A stretch of 8,286 nt of DNA from assembly GCA_031279175.1 (NCBI GenBank), contig JAITJA010000143.1, positions 1-8,286 of the forward strand, given 5' to 3'. A program made the position numbers and the translations under genes. The DNA comes from Odoribacteraceae bacterium (GTDB lineage Bacteria; Bacteroidota; Bacteroidia; Bacteroidales; Marinifilaceae). Under the pieces are notes generated by a model that had not been told where the DNA came from, ran no database searches, and saw only the letters and a program-made list of their open reading frames with translations. Below are positions 1 to 5,513 of the stretch, piece after piece. How positions within the stretch are numbered: the stretch's first letter is position 1; the number at the start of each line of letters is the position of its first letter.

Positions 1-48
1 CGAAGCCGCCACCCGCAGCCCCCCCCCGGGGGCGGCCCTCCGCCCAGC
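1..48. repeat. Degenerate edge of the 42-bp repeat array with a C9G5 tract
   Basis: This stretch lies directly before the clean repeat units. Its right end (about 34-48) still aligns with the end of a unit in the same register, sharing the GGCC, T-C-GC and CCGCGAAACG blocks. The middle is replaced by a GC tract with nine C at 19-27 and five G at 28-32. I read it as a decayed or slipped copy of the unit. It continues out of the window, so its extent is unknown. Confidence 0.5.
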
Positions 49-338
49 CGCGAAACGTAGTCCACGCGCGTGGGCAGGCCTTCGCGTCTGCGCGAAACGT
101 AGTCCACGCGCGTGGGCGGGCCTTCGCGTCTGCGCGAAACGTCGCCCACGACCGTGGACAAGCCTTCGCGTCTGCGCGAAACGTCGCCCACGCGCGTGGG
201 CGGGCCTTCGCGCAGACGCGAAACGTAGTCCACGCGCGTGGGCGGGCCTTCGCGCGGGCGCGAAACCGTCTCGCGAGTTGACGAGAACGCTTCGCGCAGG
301 CGCGAAACGGTCTCGCGGGTTCGCGGGAATAGTTTAAA
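49..338 (-). repeat. Tandem array of 42-bp palindromic repeats, 3' of dihydroorotase
   Basis: Units start at 49, 91, 133, 175, 217 and 259, each exactly 42 bp, followed by a degenerate end unit at 301-338. Each unit has a 38-bp core opening with CGCGAA and closing with TTCGCG, then a 4-nt linker: TCTG three times, then CAGA, CGGG and CAGG. Linker plus flanks forms a hairpin-capable TTCGCG-N4-CGCGAA. The first five cores share a central near-palindrome around CCACGCGCGTGG (degraded in the third unit), and units two and five have identical cores. The sixth core differs: its arms are CGCGAAACCGTCTCG and CGAGAACGCTTCGCG. The strand is given as that of the preceding gene, whose stop codon lies 22 nt away. 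There is no unique spacer sequence, so this is not a CRISPR. Compare the array at 8179-8286. Confidence 0.93.
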
Positions 339-360
339 AAGACGGGGAGCGGGCAGGTTG

Positions 361-1701
361 TTACCTGTCGTTGAAGAGCAGGGGTTCGCCGGGATGTTCG
401 CCGGTGAGTTGCCCGTCGCGGTAGACAACGCGACCGTTAATGATGGTGGTCGCCACGCGGTGGGATAATGTCAAGCCCTCGAGGGGCGACCAGCCGCACT
501 TGTAAAGGAGATTAGAGGCCGTCACGCGCCACGGGTGACGCTCGAGAATAACGATGTCCGCCTTGTAGCCGGGACGGAGGTAACCGCGGCGATCCACGCG
601 GAAGATGTCGGCAGGGGCGTGGCTCATCGCGTCGACGATCGCGGGGAGGGTGATCTCGCCCCGTTCCGCCAGCTCGAGCATTACAGGCAAGGCGTGTTGC
701 ACCATTGGCCCGCCGCTGGCCGCTCGCTCGTACGTTCCTTCTTTCTCGGCGAGGAGATGGGGGGCGTGGTCGGTGGCGATGACGTCGACGCGTCTCTCGT
801 TGACGGCTCGCAGTAGGGCGACGCGGTCTTCCTCGTCCTTGATGGCAGGATTCCACTTGACGCGGTTGCCGAGCGAGAGGTAGGCGGAGTCATTAAACCA
901 GAGGTGGTGGATGCATGCTTCCCCGGTGACGCGGCGGTCGCGGCGCGGGCCGTCGTCGAGGAGGTTGATTTCCTCGCGCGTGCTGAGGTGGAGGAGGTGC
1001 AGGCGGCTGGCGGGGCGGGCGCGGGCGAGTCGGGTGGCAAGGGTGGAGCTGGCGATGCATGCGGCGCGGTCGCGGATTAACGGGTGGCAGGCTGGGGGGA
1101 TGTTTTCCCCGTGGATTTGCCGGTAGCGGGCGAGATTTTGGCGGATGATCGCGTTGTCCTCGCAGTGGACGGCAATCAGGACGGGCGAGGCGTCGAGGAT
1201 GGCGTCGATCTCTTCCTCGCGTTCGACGAGCAGGTCGCCGGTGGATGATCCCATGAATATTTTCACGCCGCACGCGTGCCGCGGGTCGAGTTGCCGGATT
1301 TCCTCGATGTTTCCTGCCGACGCCCCGAGGTAGAAGGAGTAGTTGGCGACGGAGACGCGGCTGGCGATCTCGTGTTTTTCGCGTAGTAACGCGCGGGTTG
1401 TTGTCGGCGGGAGGACGTTTGGCATGTCCATGAAGGAGGTGATTCCTCCTGCCGCGGCGGCGCGGCTTCCCTCTCCGATGTCTCCCTTGCGCGTCAGCCC
1501 GGGCTCGCGGAAGTGTACCTGGTCGTCGATGATTCCCGGGATGACGCGCTTGCCGGTGGCGTCGATGACTCGCGTGCCGCGGGGGATGGCGTCGATTTCC
1601 CCGCGGGTCACGGATTCGATTAATTCCCCGTCGACGAGCACGTCCCCGCGGAAGATTTCTCCCTCGTTGACGATCGTGCCGCCGCGTAATAGTGTTTTCA
1701 T
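361..1701 (-). CDS. pyrC: Dihydroorotase (amidohydrolase superfamily)
   Basis: The 446-residue product is a cyclic amidohydrolase that interconverts carbamoyl-aspartate and dihydroorotate, the third step of de novo UMP synthesis, in the cytosol. Visible motifs are DDQVHFREPG (59-68), GVKIFMGSSTG (145-155) with a lysine at 147 that may be the metal-bridging one, AVHCED (177-182), HLLHLST (235-241) and the catalytic-Asp motif ATDHAPH (309-315, D311). The first histidine of the usual HxH metal motif is Gln61. From memory, the Porphyromonas gingivalis enzyme has the same DDQVHFREPG, so I take this as a lineage trait rather than a defect. The ATG at 1701 is chosen because it overlaps the preceding gene's stop (ATGA) and gives the family's normal N-terminus (MKTLLRGGTI). 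It is the last gene of the three-gene operon. No classical terminator follows; the repeat array starts 22 nt beyond the stop. A hydantoinase-type amidohydrolase is a less likely alternative. Confidence 0.93.
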   Translation of the reverse strand: MKTLLRGGTIVNEGEIFRGDVLVDGELIESVTRGEIDAIPRGTRVIDATGKRVIPGIIDDQVHFREPGLTRKGDIGEGSRAAAAGGITSFMDMPNVLPPTTTRALLREKHEIASRVSVANYSFYLGASAGNIEEIRQLDPRHACGVKIFMGSSTGDLLVEREEEIDAILDASPVLIAVHCEDNAIIRQNLARYRQIHGENIPPACHPLIRDRAACIASSTLATRLARARPASRLHLLHLSTREEINLLDDGPRRDRRVTGEACIHHLWFNDSAYLSLGNRVKWNPAIKDEEDRVALLRAVNERRVDVIATDHAPHLLAEKEGTYERAASGGPMVQHALPVMLELAERGEITLPAIVDAMSHAPADIFRVDRRGYLRPGYKADIVILERHPWRVTASNLLYKCGWSPLEGLTLSHRVATTIINGRVVYRDGQLTGEHPGEPLLFNDR

Positions 1702-2423
1702 TTCTGCCTCCGGCGCGCTCCCCGGATTTTTAGCGTGATGACTCCCCAGAGTGCCTCGTTGAATATCCCTCCGCTCATTTTTGACGTGCCCATGGTGCGG
1801 TCGGTGAAGATGATTGGCACTTCCTTGATCTTGAAGCCGAGCTTCCAGGCGGAGAATTTCATTTCGATCTGGAAGGCGTAGCCCTTGAAACGGACGCGGT
1901 CGAGGTCGATGGTTTCCAGGACGGCGCGGGTGTAACAGACGAATCCCGCGGTGGCGTCGCGTACTTTCATCCCGGTGACGAGTCTCACGTAGCGGGAGGC
2001 GAAGTAGGAGATCAGCACGCGGCTCATGGGCCAGTTTACCACGTTGATTCCCGTCGCGTAACGGGAGCCGATGGCCATGTCGGCGCGACCACCGGCACAG
2101 GCCTCGTGCAGGCGAACGAGGTCGCGCGGGTCGTGGGAGAAGTCCGCGTCCATCTCGAAGATGTAGGCGTAATCGCGTTCCAGCGCCCACTTGAATCCGG
2201 CGATGTAGGCCGTGCCAAGGCCCAGCTTTCCTTGCCGCTCGACGATGAAGAGACAAGGGTATTCCCGCTGTAACTCCCGGACAATGGCGGCAGTCCCGTC
2301 GGGCGAACCGTCGTCGACTACCAGCACGTCGAAGGCGGGAGATAATGAAAAGATAACGCGGAGAATCCGCTCGATGTTCTCTCTCTCGTTGTAGGTGGGT
2401 ATGATCACCAGTCTTTCGCTCAT
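1698..2423 (-). CDS. GT2 polyprenol-monophosphate mannosyltransferase-like protein
   Basis: This 241-residue family-2 glycosyltransferase resembles dolichyl/polyprenyl-phosphate mannose synthases, which move a sugar from a nucleotide donor (typically GDP-mannose) to a lipid phosphate on the inner face of the membrane. The GT-A fold signatures are clear: IPTYNE (8-13), VVDDGSPDGT (35-44), GLGTAYIAGF (68-77), the metal-binding DAD inside EMDADFSHDP (90-99) and the family C-terminal motif FTDRTMGTSKMS (206-217). No hydrophobic C-terminal extension (GtrA-like membrane domain) is present, so it is the short single-domain form. The start is 10 nt after murF, and its stop overlaps the dihydroorotase start by 4 nt, which suggests coupled translation. 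Family membership is firm. The sugar, the lipid acceptor and the downstream glycan cannot be read from the sequence. Confidence 0.9.
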   Translation of the reverse strand: MSERLVIIPTYNERENIERILRVIFSLSPAFDVLVVDDGSPDGTAAIVRELQREYPCLFIVERQGKLGLGTAYIAGFKWALERDYAYIFEMDADFSHDPRDLVRLHEACAGGRADMAIGSRYATGINVVNWPMSRVLISYFASRYVRLVTGMKVRDATAGFVCYTRAVLETIDLDRVRFKGYAFQIEMKFSAWKLGFKIKEVPIIFTDRTMGTSKMSGGIFNEALWGVITLKIRGARRRQK

Positions 2424-2433
2424 GTGTATTGTT

Positions 2434-3720
2434 TTATAGGTATTCGATAATCTGTTCTAACTTGTTCCCGCGCGATCCCTTCACCAGGACGAGGGAGGAG
2501 GAGAGGGGCTCGCGACGCAGGTGGTCGACGAGCGCGCTCGTGTCCGGGAAGCAACGGGCGAGGGGGTAGCCGTTCCCCGCTCCCGCGAAGGCCTCGCCTA
2601 CCAGTAGCGCGCGGCACGGGCAGTGTACCGCGATCCACTCCAGCAGCGCGGCGTGTTCCCGCCCCGCGTGCTCCCCCAGCTCGAGCATCTCCCCGAGGAC
2701 AAGGAGCTTGTTCTCTCCCGGCATTCCCGCGAAATGCGCGATGGCTGCCCTCATGCTGCTGGGGTTCGCGTTGTAAGCGTCGAGGACGACCGTGTTGCGC
2801 GCCCCGCGGAGGAGCTGCGACCGGAGGTTCGACGGGCAATACTCCTCGATGGCTTGCCGCGTCGCGAGCGGGTCCGCGCCGAAGTATAATCCCACGGCAA
2901 CGGCGGCCGCGACGTTATCCGCGTTGTAGCCGCCCGTCAGCCGCGTGCGGGTGGAAAGAGATCCCAGCGAGGTCGACGCGTCGCACGTCAGGTAAGGGTA
3001 AAGGCCCGTCACCTGCCCGCTGTAGCGCACGGAAGGGATCCCCGACGCCATCCGCGCGAGGCGCTCGTCCCGCTCGTTCACGAAGAGTGTCCCGCCGCGG
3101 GCGCGGATGAAATCGTATAGCTCTCCTTTCGCCCGGGCAATGTTCTCGCGACTGCCGAAGCCCTCGAGATGCGCGTCGCCGATGTTCGTGATGATACCGA
3201 AATCCGGGGCGGCCAGCAGGCATAACGCGGCAATCTCCCCGGGATGGTTGGCCCCCATCTCGACGATCCCCACGCGGGTGGAGACGGTCATCTCCAGGAG
3301 GGTGAGGGGGACGCCGATATGGTTATTCAGGTTGCCCCGGGTGGCCACCGTGTTGAATGCCCGCGAGAGCGCGGCGTTACATAATTCTTTCGTTGTTGTT
3401 TTACCGTTCGTGCCGGTGATCGCGAGTACCGGGATGCCGAGATACCGGCGGTGATGGCTTGCCAGCTGTTGCAGGAAACGCAACGTGTCGCGCGCGACCA
3501 CGCGTCTCTCTCCTTCCCCGGCCCTCTCGTTCACGACGACGAGGCGCGCTCCCCGCGCGAGGGCCTCGCCGGCAAACCGGTTACCGTCGTGCCGTTCACC
3601 CTCGAGCGCGATGAAAATATCCCCTTCCCGCGCCTCGCGAGAGTCGGTAATCACGCGCGATCCCTCGATAAGCGCCGCGTGTACTCTCTCTATATTGCCC
3701 TGGTCATTTCTCGTGTTCAT
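2434..3720 (-). CDS. murF: UDP-N-acetylmuramoyl-tripeptide--D-alanyl-D-alanine ligase (MurF)
   Basis: The 428-residue ATP-dependent Mur ligase adds D-Ala-D-Ala to UDP-MurNAc-tripeptide, the last cytoplasmic step of peptidoglycan precursor synthesis. Three Mur domains are visible: an N-terminal substrate domain with ITDSREAREGDIFIALEGE (24-42), the central ATPase with P-loop GTNGKTTTK (103-111), NLNNHIGVPLTLL (130-142) and ITNIGDAHLEGFGS (177-190), and the C-terminal domain with DAYNANPSSM (314-323), LGEMLELG (342-349) and KGSRGNKLE (414-422). The reading frame stays open up to 3879. The ATG at 3720 is preferred because the upstream 53 residues are arginine-rich and resemble no Mur ligase, and because the protein from 3720 has the usual family length and N-terminus. 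It is the first gene of the operon with the mannosyltransferase and dihydroorotase. Confidence 0.95.
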   Translation of the reverse strand: MNTRNDQGNIERVHAALIEGSRVITDSREAREGDIFIALEGERHDGNRFAGEALARGARLVVVNERAGEGERRVVARDTLRFLQQLASHHRRYLGIPVLAITGTNGKTTTKELCNAALSRAFNTVATRGNLNNHIGVPLTLLEMTVSTRVGIVEMGANHPGEIAALCLLAAPDFGIITNIGDAHLEGFGSRENIARAKGELYDFIRARGGTLFVNERDERLARMASGIPSVRYSGQVTGLYPYLTCDASTSLGSLSTRTRLTGGYNADNVAAAVAVGLYFGADPLATRQAIEEYCPSNLRSQLLRGARNTVVLDAYNANPSSMRAAIAHFAGMPGENKLLVLGEMLELGEHAGREHAALLEWIAVHCPCRALLVGEAFAGAGNGYPLARCFPDTSALVDHLRREPLSSSLVLVKGSRGNKLEQIIEYL

Positions 3721-3724
3721 GCCA

Positions 3725-3732
3725 CGAAGGTA
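3725..3732 (-). promoter_or_regulatory. Possible -7 promoter box for the murF operon
   Basis: Read on the minus strand this is TACCTTCG, seven of eight positions of the Bacteroidetes -7 consensus TAnnTTTG. It ends 4 nt before the murF ATG, so a transcript from it would be nearly leaderless. No TTTG-like -33 element stands at the expected distance upstream. It is a candidate only. Confidence 0.35.
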
Positions 3733-3910
3733 GAAAAAAACGAGAGAAAAATAATATCGCCGCCTGTCCGGTCCTTCCCTCCCCGTTCGCCCCGGGTGGT
3801 TGTTTCTCTCCACTGCACCTCTCCCGCGAGCCTTTCTCCCGGCTTCTCCCGATAAATTTATTGATGGATAATGAAACATTCACAACGAACGAACCGTATT
3901 AGCACGTAAC

Positions 3911-4117
3911 GTGAGTTGTCATAACATAAATGGCCGATTAAAAACGATGTTAATAACGATGAAGATGAAAATGAACACTAAACACTACCCGTTACACGCC
4001 GCGTCAGCGTTAATAAGACGCTTCGTGATCACAATGCCTTTCGCCTCGACGCCTTCACTGGCAGTCATGCCAACCCGGGAAACAGGGTGCATGGAATGTT
4101 TTACCGGAAATAAATAA
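3911..4117 (+). CDS. Doubtful 68-residue open frame upstream of the acyltransferase
   Basis: The frame encodes a basic, methionine-rich peptide with several in-frame ATGs between 3911 and about 3975 and three cysteines. I recognise no family. Its TAA stop lies 6 nt before the acyltransferase ATG and in the same frame, so it could be a coupled leader peptide, the wreck of a longer 5' coding region, or chance. The opposite strand is also open for 76 codons over 3985-4215, which shows that coding on either strand is unproven. It is listed for completeness, and I lean towards non-coding. Confidence 0.15.
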   Translation: MSCHNINGRLKTMLITMKMKMNTKHYPLHAASALIRRFVITMPFASTPSLAVMPTRETGCMECFTGNK

Positions 4118-4123
4118 GTCATC

Positions 4124-4714
4124 ATGTATTTGTACGGGGCAAGCGGACACGCGAAGGTTATCATCGACATTCTGGTAGATAATAACGTTACAGTGGAAGG
4201 TTTATATGACGACAACTCGTCCGTGACGGAATTATTAGGTTATCCCGTGTCGCGAGTGCACGAGGTCAAGGGGCCTTTAATTGTCAGCATTGGTTACAAT
4301 GCTGTCAGAAAAAAGATCGTGCAATCATTAGACGTTTTGTTTGGCACGGCCAAGCATTCTTCCGCGATCATATCGAGCGAGGCTACCATACAAGAAGGGT
4401 CGGTAGTCATGCAGGGAGCAATTATTCAATCGTGCGCGACCATAGGGAGACACTGCATTGTCAACACGGGGGCTTCTGTAGGTCATGATTGTCGCGTGGG
4501 CGACTACGTTCATGTATCTCCTCACTCTACACTCTGCGGAAACGTGACCATTGGCGAGGGGAGCTGGATAGGGGCGGGCAGCACGGTCATTCCCGGGATC
4601 AAGATAGGCAAGTGGAGTATAATTGGGGCTGGCTCGGTTGTAGTCAGGGACATTCCGGACAACGTGTTAGCCTTTGGCAACGGATGCAAGATCATTAAAA
4701 ACACGCGCGCGTAA
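4124..4714 (+). CDS. NeuD/PglD-type sugar O- or N-acyltransferase (left-handed beta-helix)
   Basis: This 196-residue protein has the two-part build of the NeuD/PglD family. The N-terminal nucleotide-sugar-binding region opens with the GASGHAK loop (5-11). From about residue 80 a hexapeptide-repeat beta-helix follows (for example IGRHCIV, VGDYVHV, IGEGSWIG, IGKWSIIG). His121 in SVGHDC occupies the place of the general-base histidine of PglD. Relatives acetylate sialic acid or UDP-amino-sugars for capsule, LPS or glycoprotein glycans, using acetyl-CoA in the cytoplasm. The ATG at 4124 is forced, because a stop codon lies 6 nt upstream in frame. The usual partners (sugar transferase, DegT aminotransferase) are absent. 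Sample lines are 45-48% G+C against about 65% for a line in the subtilase, so horizontal transfer is plausible. The family is secure; the substrate is unknown. Confidence 0.88.
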   Translation: MYLYGASGHAKVIIDILVDNNVTVEGLYDDNSSVTELLGYPVSRVHEVKGPLIVSIGYNAVRKKIVQSLDVLFGTAKHSSAIISSEATIQEGSVVMQGAIIQSCATIGRHCIVNTGASVGHDCRVGDYVHVSPHSTLCGNVTIGEGSWIGAGSTVIPGIKIGKWSIIGAGSVVVRDIPDNVLAFGNGCKIIKNTRA

Positions 4715-4722
4715 AACGAAGA

Positions 4723-4756
4723 ACGGGGCCATTCTTGTCGAACGGCCCCGTCTTTT
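4723..4756. terminator. Bidirectional hairpin terminator between the acyltransferase and tRNA-Val
   Basis: ACGGGGCC (4723-4730) pairs perfectly with GGCCCCGT (4744-4751) around a 13-nt loop. On the plus strand the stem is followed by CTTTTG; on the minus strand by TTCTTCGTTTT. It starts 8 nt after the acyltransferase stop and lies 35 nt beyond the tRNA 3' end, so it can end both converging transcripts. Confidence 0.85.
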
Positions 4757-4785
4757 GATCTCACGGCTTGTAATCATTCTCATCG

Positions 4786-4860
4786 TGGGCGCTGAGGGAT
4801 TCGAACCCCCGACCCTCTGGGTGTAAACCAGATGCTCTGAACCAGCTGAGCTAAGCGCCC
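4786..4860 (-). tRNA. tRNA-Val (anticodon UAC)
   Basis: The minus strand folds as a full cloverleaf of 75 nt including the discriminator base. The acceptor stem GGGCGCT pairs with AGCGCCC. The D arm contains AGCTCAGCTGGTTCAGAGC. The anticodon stem TCTGG/CCAGA encloses the loop TTTACAC with anticodon TAC. The T arm is GGGGG-TTCGAAT-CCCTC. The discriminator is A and the CCA end is not encoded. A -33/-7 promoter pair lies just upstream and a hairpin terminator downstream, so it is probably transcribed alone. Confidence 0.97.
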
Positions 4861-4878
4861 TGTCATCTTTGACCGGTG

Positions 4879-4908
4879 CAAATGTAATGCTTATTTTCGG
4901 GCTACAAA
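4879..4908 (-). promoter_or_regulatory. Bacteroidetes-type promoter of tRNA-Val
   Basis: On the minus strand TTTG (4908-4905) is followed 18 nt later by TACATTTG (4886-4879), a perfect match to the -7 consensus TAnnTTTG. The -7 box ends 18 nt before the mature tRNA 5' end. The TTTG sits at the end of a nine-T run (4914-4906) that may also act as a weak stop for transcripts arriving from the thioesterase gene. Confidence 0.75.
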
Positions 4909-4936
4909 AAAAAACCTTTCTTTTTCGCGAAATATT

Positions 4937-5350
4937 TCATGGTAACTTCGTCCCCAGCTCACTGGCAAAGATCGCGTCGAAGATTGTCCCATCGGTAAGC
5001 CGTCCATCTTTCAGGGCGATAATCTCGGCGATGCACCGCGTGTAGAGCTGTTCACCTGGCAACTTGTAAAGGTCGTGGTGGACGACGAGGCGAGCGCCCT
5101 CGCGCCTGAGCTGGAGCTTGATCACGAAACGGTCGCCGCCTTGCAAGGGATACTTGTAGCGGACGTCGACGCGGGCGACCATCATATCGACGCCTTGTTC
5201 GCGCAGGCGGTGGAAACTGACGCGCTTGGCTTCCAAGAACTCGTGGCGCGACACCTCGAAATAGTGCAAGTAATTTGCATTATTCACCACCCCTTGCGCG
5301 TCGCACTCGTAATCGCGCGCCTTCATCTCGTGCTCGTAGTTATACTCCAT
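4937..5350 (-). CDS. Acyl-CoA thioesterase, 4HBT / YbgC-FadM family
   Basis: The 137-residue protein has the length of a single hot-dog fold domain. The N-terminal signature RDYECDAQGVVNNANY (12-27) contains the conserved aspartate (D17) that acts in catalysis in 4-hydroxybenzoyl-CoA thioesterase relatives, followed by the FEVSRHEFL helix (31-39). The later strands DVRYKYPLQGGDRFVI (62-77) and the C-terminal IIALKDGRL (110-118) fit the family. Such enzymes hydrolyse acyl-CoA or acyl-ACP thioesters in the cytoplasm; chain length and physiological substrate are not predictable here. The ATG at 5350 gives a normal family N-terminus, and a good -7 box lies 30 nt upstream. It is monocistronic and divergent from the subtilase. 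The product ends at TGA (4939-4937), followed by the nine-T run near 4906-4914. Confidence 0.9.
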   Translation of the reverse strand: MEYNYEHEMKARDYECDAQGVVNNANYLHYFEVSRHEFLEAKRVSFHRLREQGVDMMVARVDVRYKYPLQGGDRFVIKLQLRREGARLVVHHDLYKLPGEQLYTRCIAEIIALKDGRLTDGTIFDAIFASELGTKLP

Positions 5351-5380
5351 GAATCATCGTGTTTACAGGTTGGACAGCGA

Positions 5381-5388
5381 CAAAGATA
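5381..5388 (-). promoter_or_regulatory. -7 promoter box of the thioesterase gene
   Basis: On the minus strand this is TATCTTTG, a perfect TAnnTTTG match, 30 nt upstream of the thioesterase ATG. No clear TTTG -33 element stands 18-21 nt further upstream, so the assignment rests on the -7 box and its position. Confidence 0.6.
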
Positions 5389-5396
5389 GAGAAAAC

Positions 5397-5471
5397 CGCG
5401 AAACGGGGAGATTGCTGCCGGTAGTTCTCCCCGCGCGCGTCGCGTTTCACCGATCAAACGCGAAAACCGCG
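5397..5471. repeat. Inverted repeats in the divergent thioesterase-subtilase intergenic region
   Basis: Three small symmetric elements lie in the 163-base gap. GGGGAG (5405-5410) pairs with CTCCCC (5427-5432). CGCGTTT (5441-5447) pairs perfectly with AAACGCG (5456-5462) around an 8-nt loop. The 10-mer GAAAACCGCG occurs at 5391-5400 and 5462-5471. They could be operator-like sites for either divergent gene or relics of the CGCGAAAC-rich repeat family; nothing decides between these. Confidence 0.4.
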
Positions 5472-5482
5472 CGATAAATCAC

Positions 5483-5490
5483 TACATTTA
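5483..5490 (+). promoter_or_regulatory. Possible -7 promoter box of the subtilase gene
   Basis: TACATTTA matches seven of eight positions of TAnnTTTG and ends 23 nt before the ATG at 5514. No TTTG -33 element is seen at the usual distance. It is a weak candidate. Confidence 0.3.
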
Positions 5491-5513
5491 CACCGTTGAA
5501 CATTCACGGACCC

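Larger units (their letters stand above)
3721..4123. other. 403-base intergenic region with a composition shift
   Basis: The gap separates the divergent murF operon and acyltransferase gene. The left part (to about 3850) is GC-rich and pyrimidine-rich on the plus strand, with TTCTCCCG at 3834-3841 and again at 3844-3851. From about 3851 the sequence becomes AT-richer; the line 3961-4020 counts 27 of 60 G+C. A weak inverted repeat AGCGT/ACGCT (4006-4010, 4018-4022) and the 8-bp palindrome GTGATCAC (4025-4032) are present. I found no good TAnnTTTG box on the plus strand for the acyltransferase and no tRNA or recognisable riboswitch. One short open frame (3911-4117) is listed separately. Confidence 0.6.

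Noticed and set aside
49..338. CRISPR array
   Set aside because: The period is a constant 42 bp with no unique spacers; the whole unit repeats and only a 4-nt linker and the palindrome centre vary. No cas gene is in the window.
238..468. Small plus-strand gene starting inside the repeat array
   Set aside because: Its arginine-rich product comes from repeat units and then runs antisense to the dihydroorotase end; there is no start signal or family.
1501..1527. Broken metal site in dihydroorotase (Gln61 in place of the first His of HxH)
   Set aside because: The same DDQVHFREPG sequence is, as I recall, present in other Bacteroidetes dihydroorotases, and the remaining ligands and catalytic Asp are intact, so it is probably a clade feature.
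361..2256. A 631-residue fusion upstream of dihydroorotase
   Set aside because: The extra N-terminal part runs in another frame across the mannosyltransferase gene, is arginine/histidine-rich and has no domain. Translation from 1701 gives a complete dihydroorotase.
3721..3879. N-terminal extension of MurF to 3879
   Set aside because: The 53 extra residues are low-complexity and basic, resemble no Mur ligase, and overlap the likely promoter. The ATG at 3720 gives the family's normal start.
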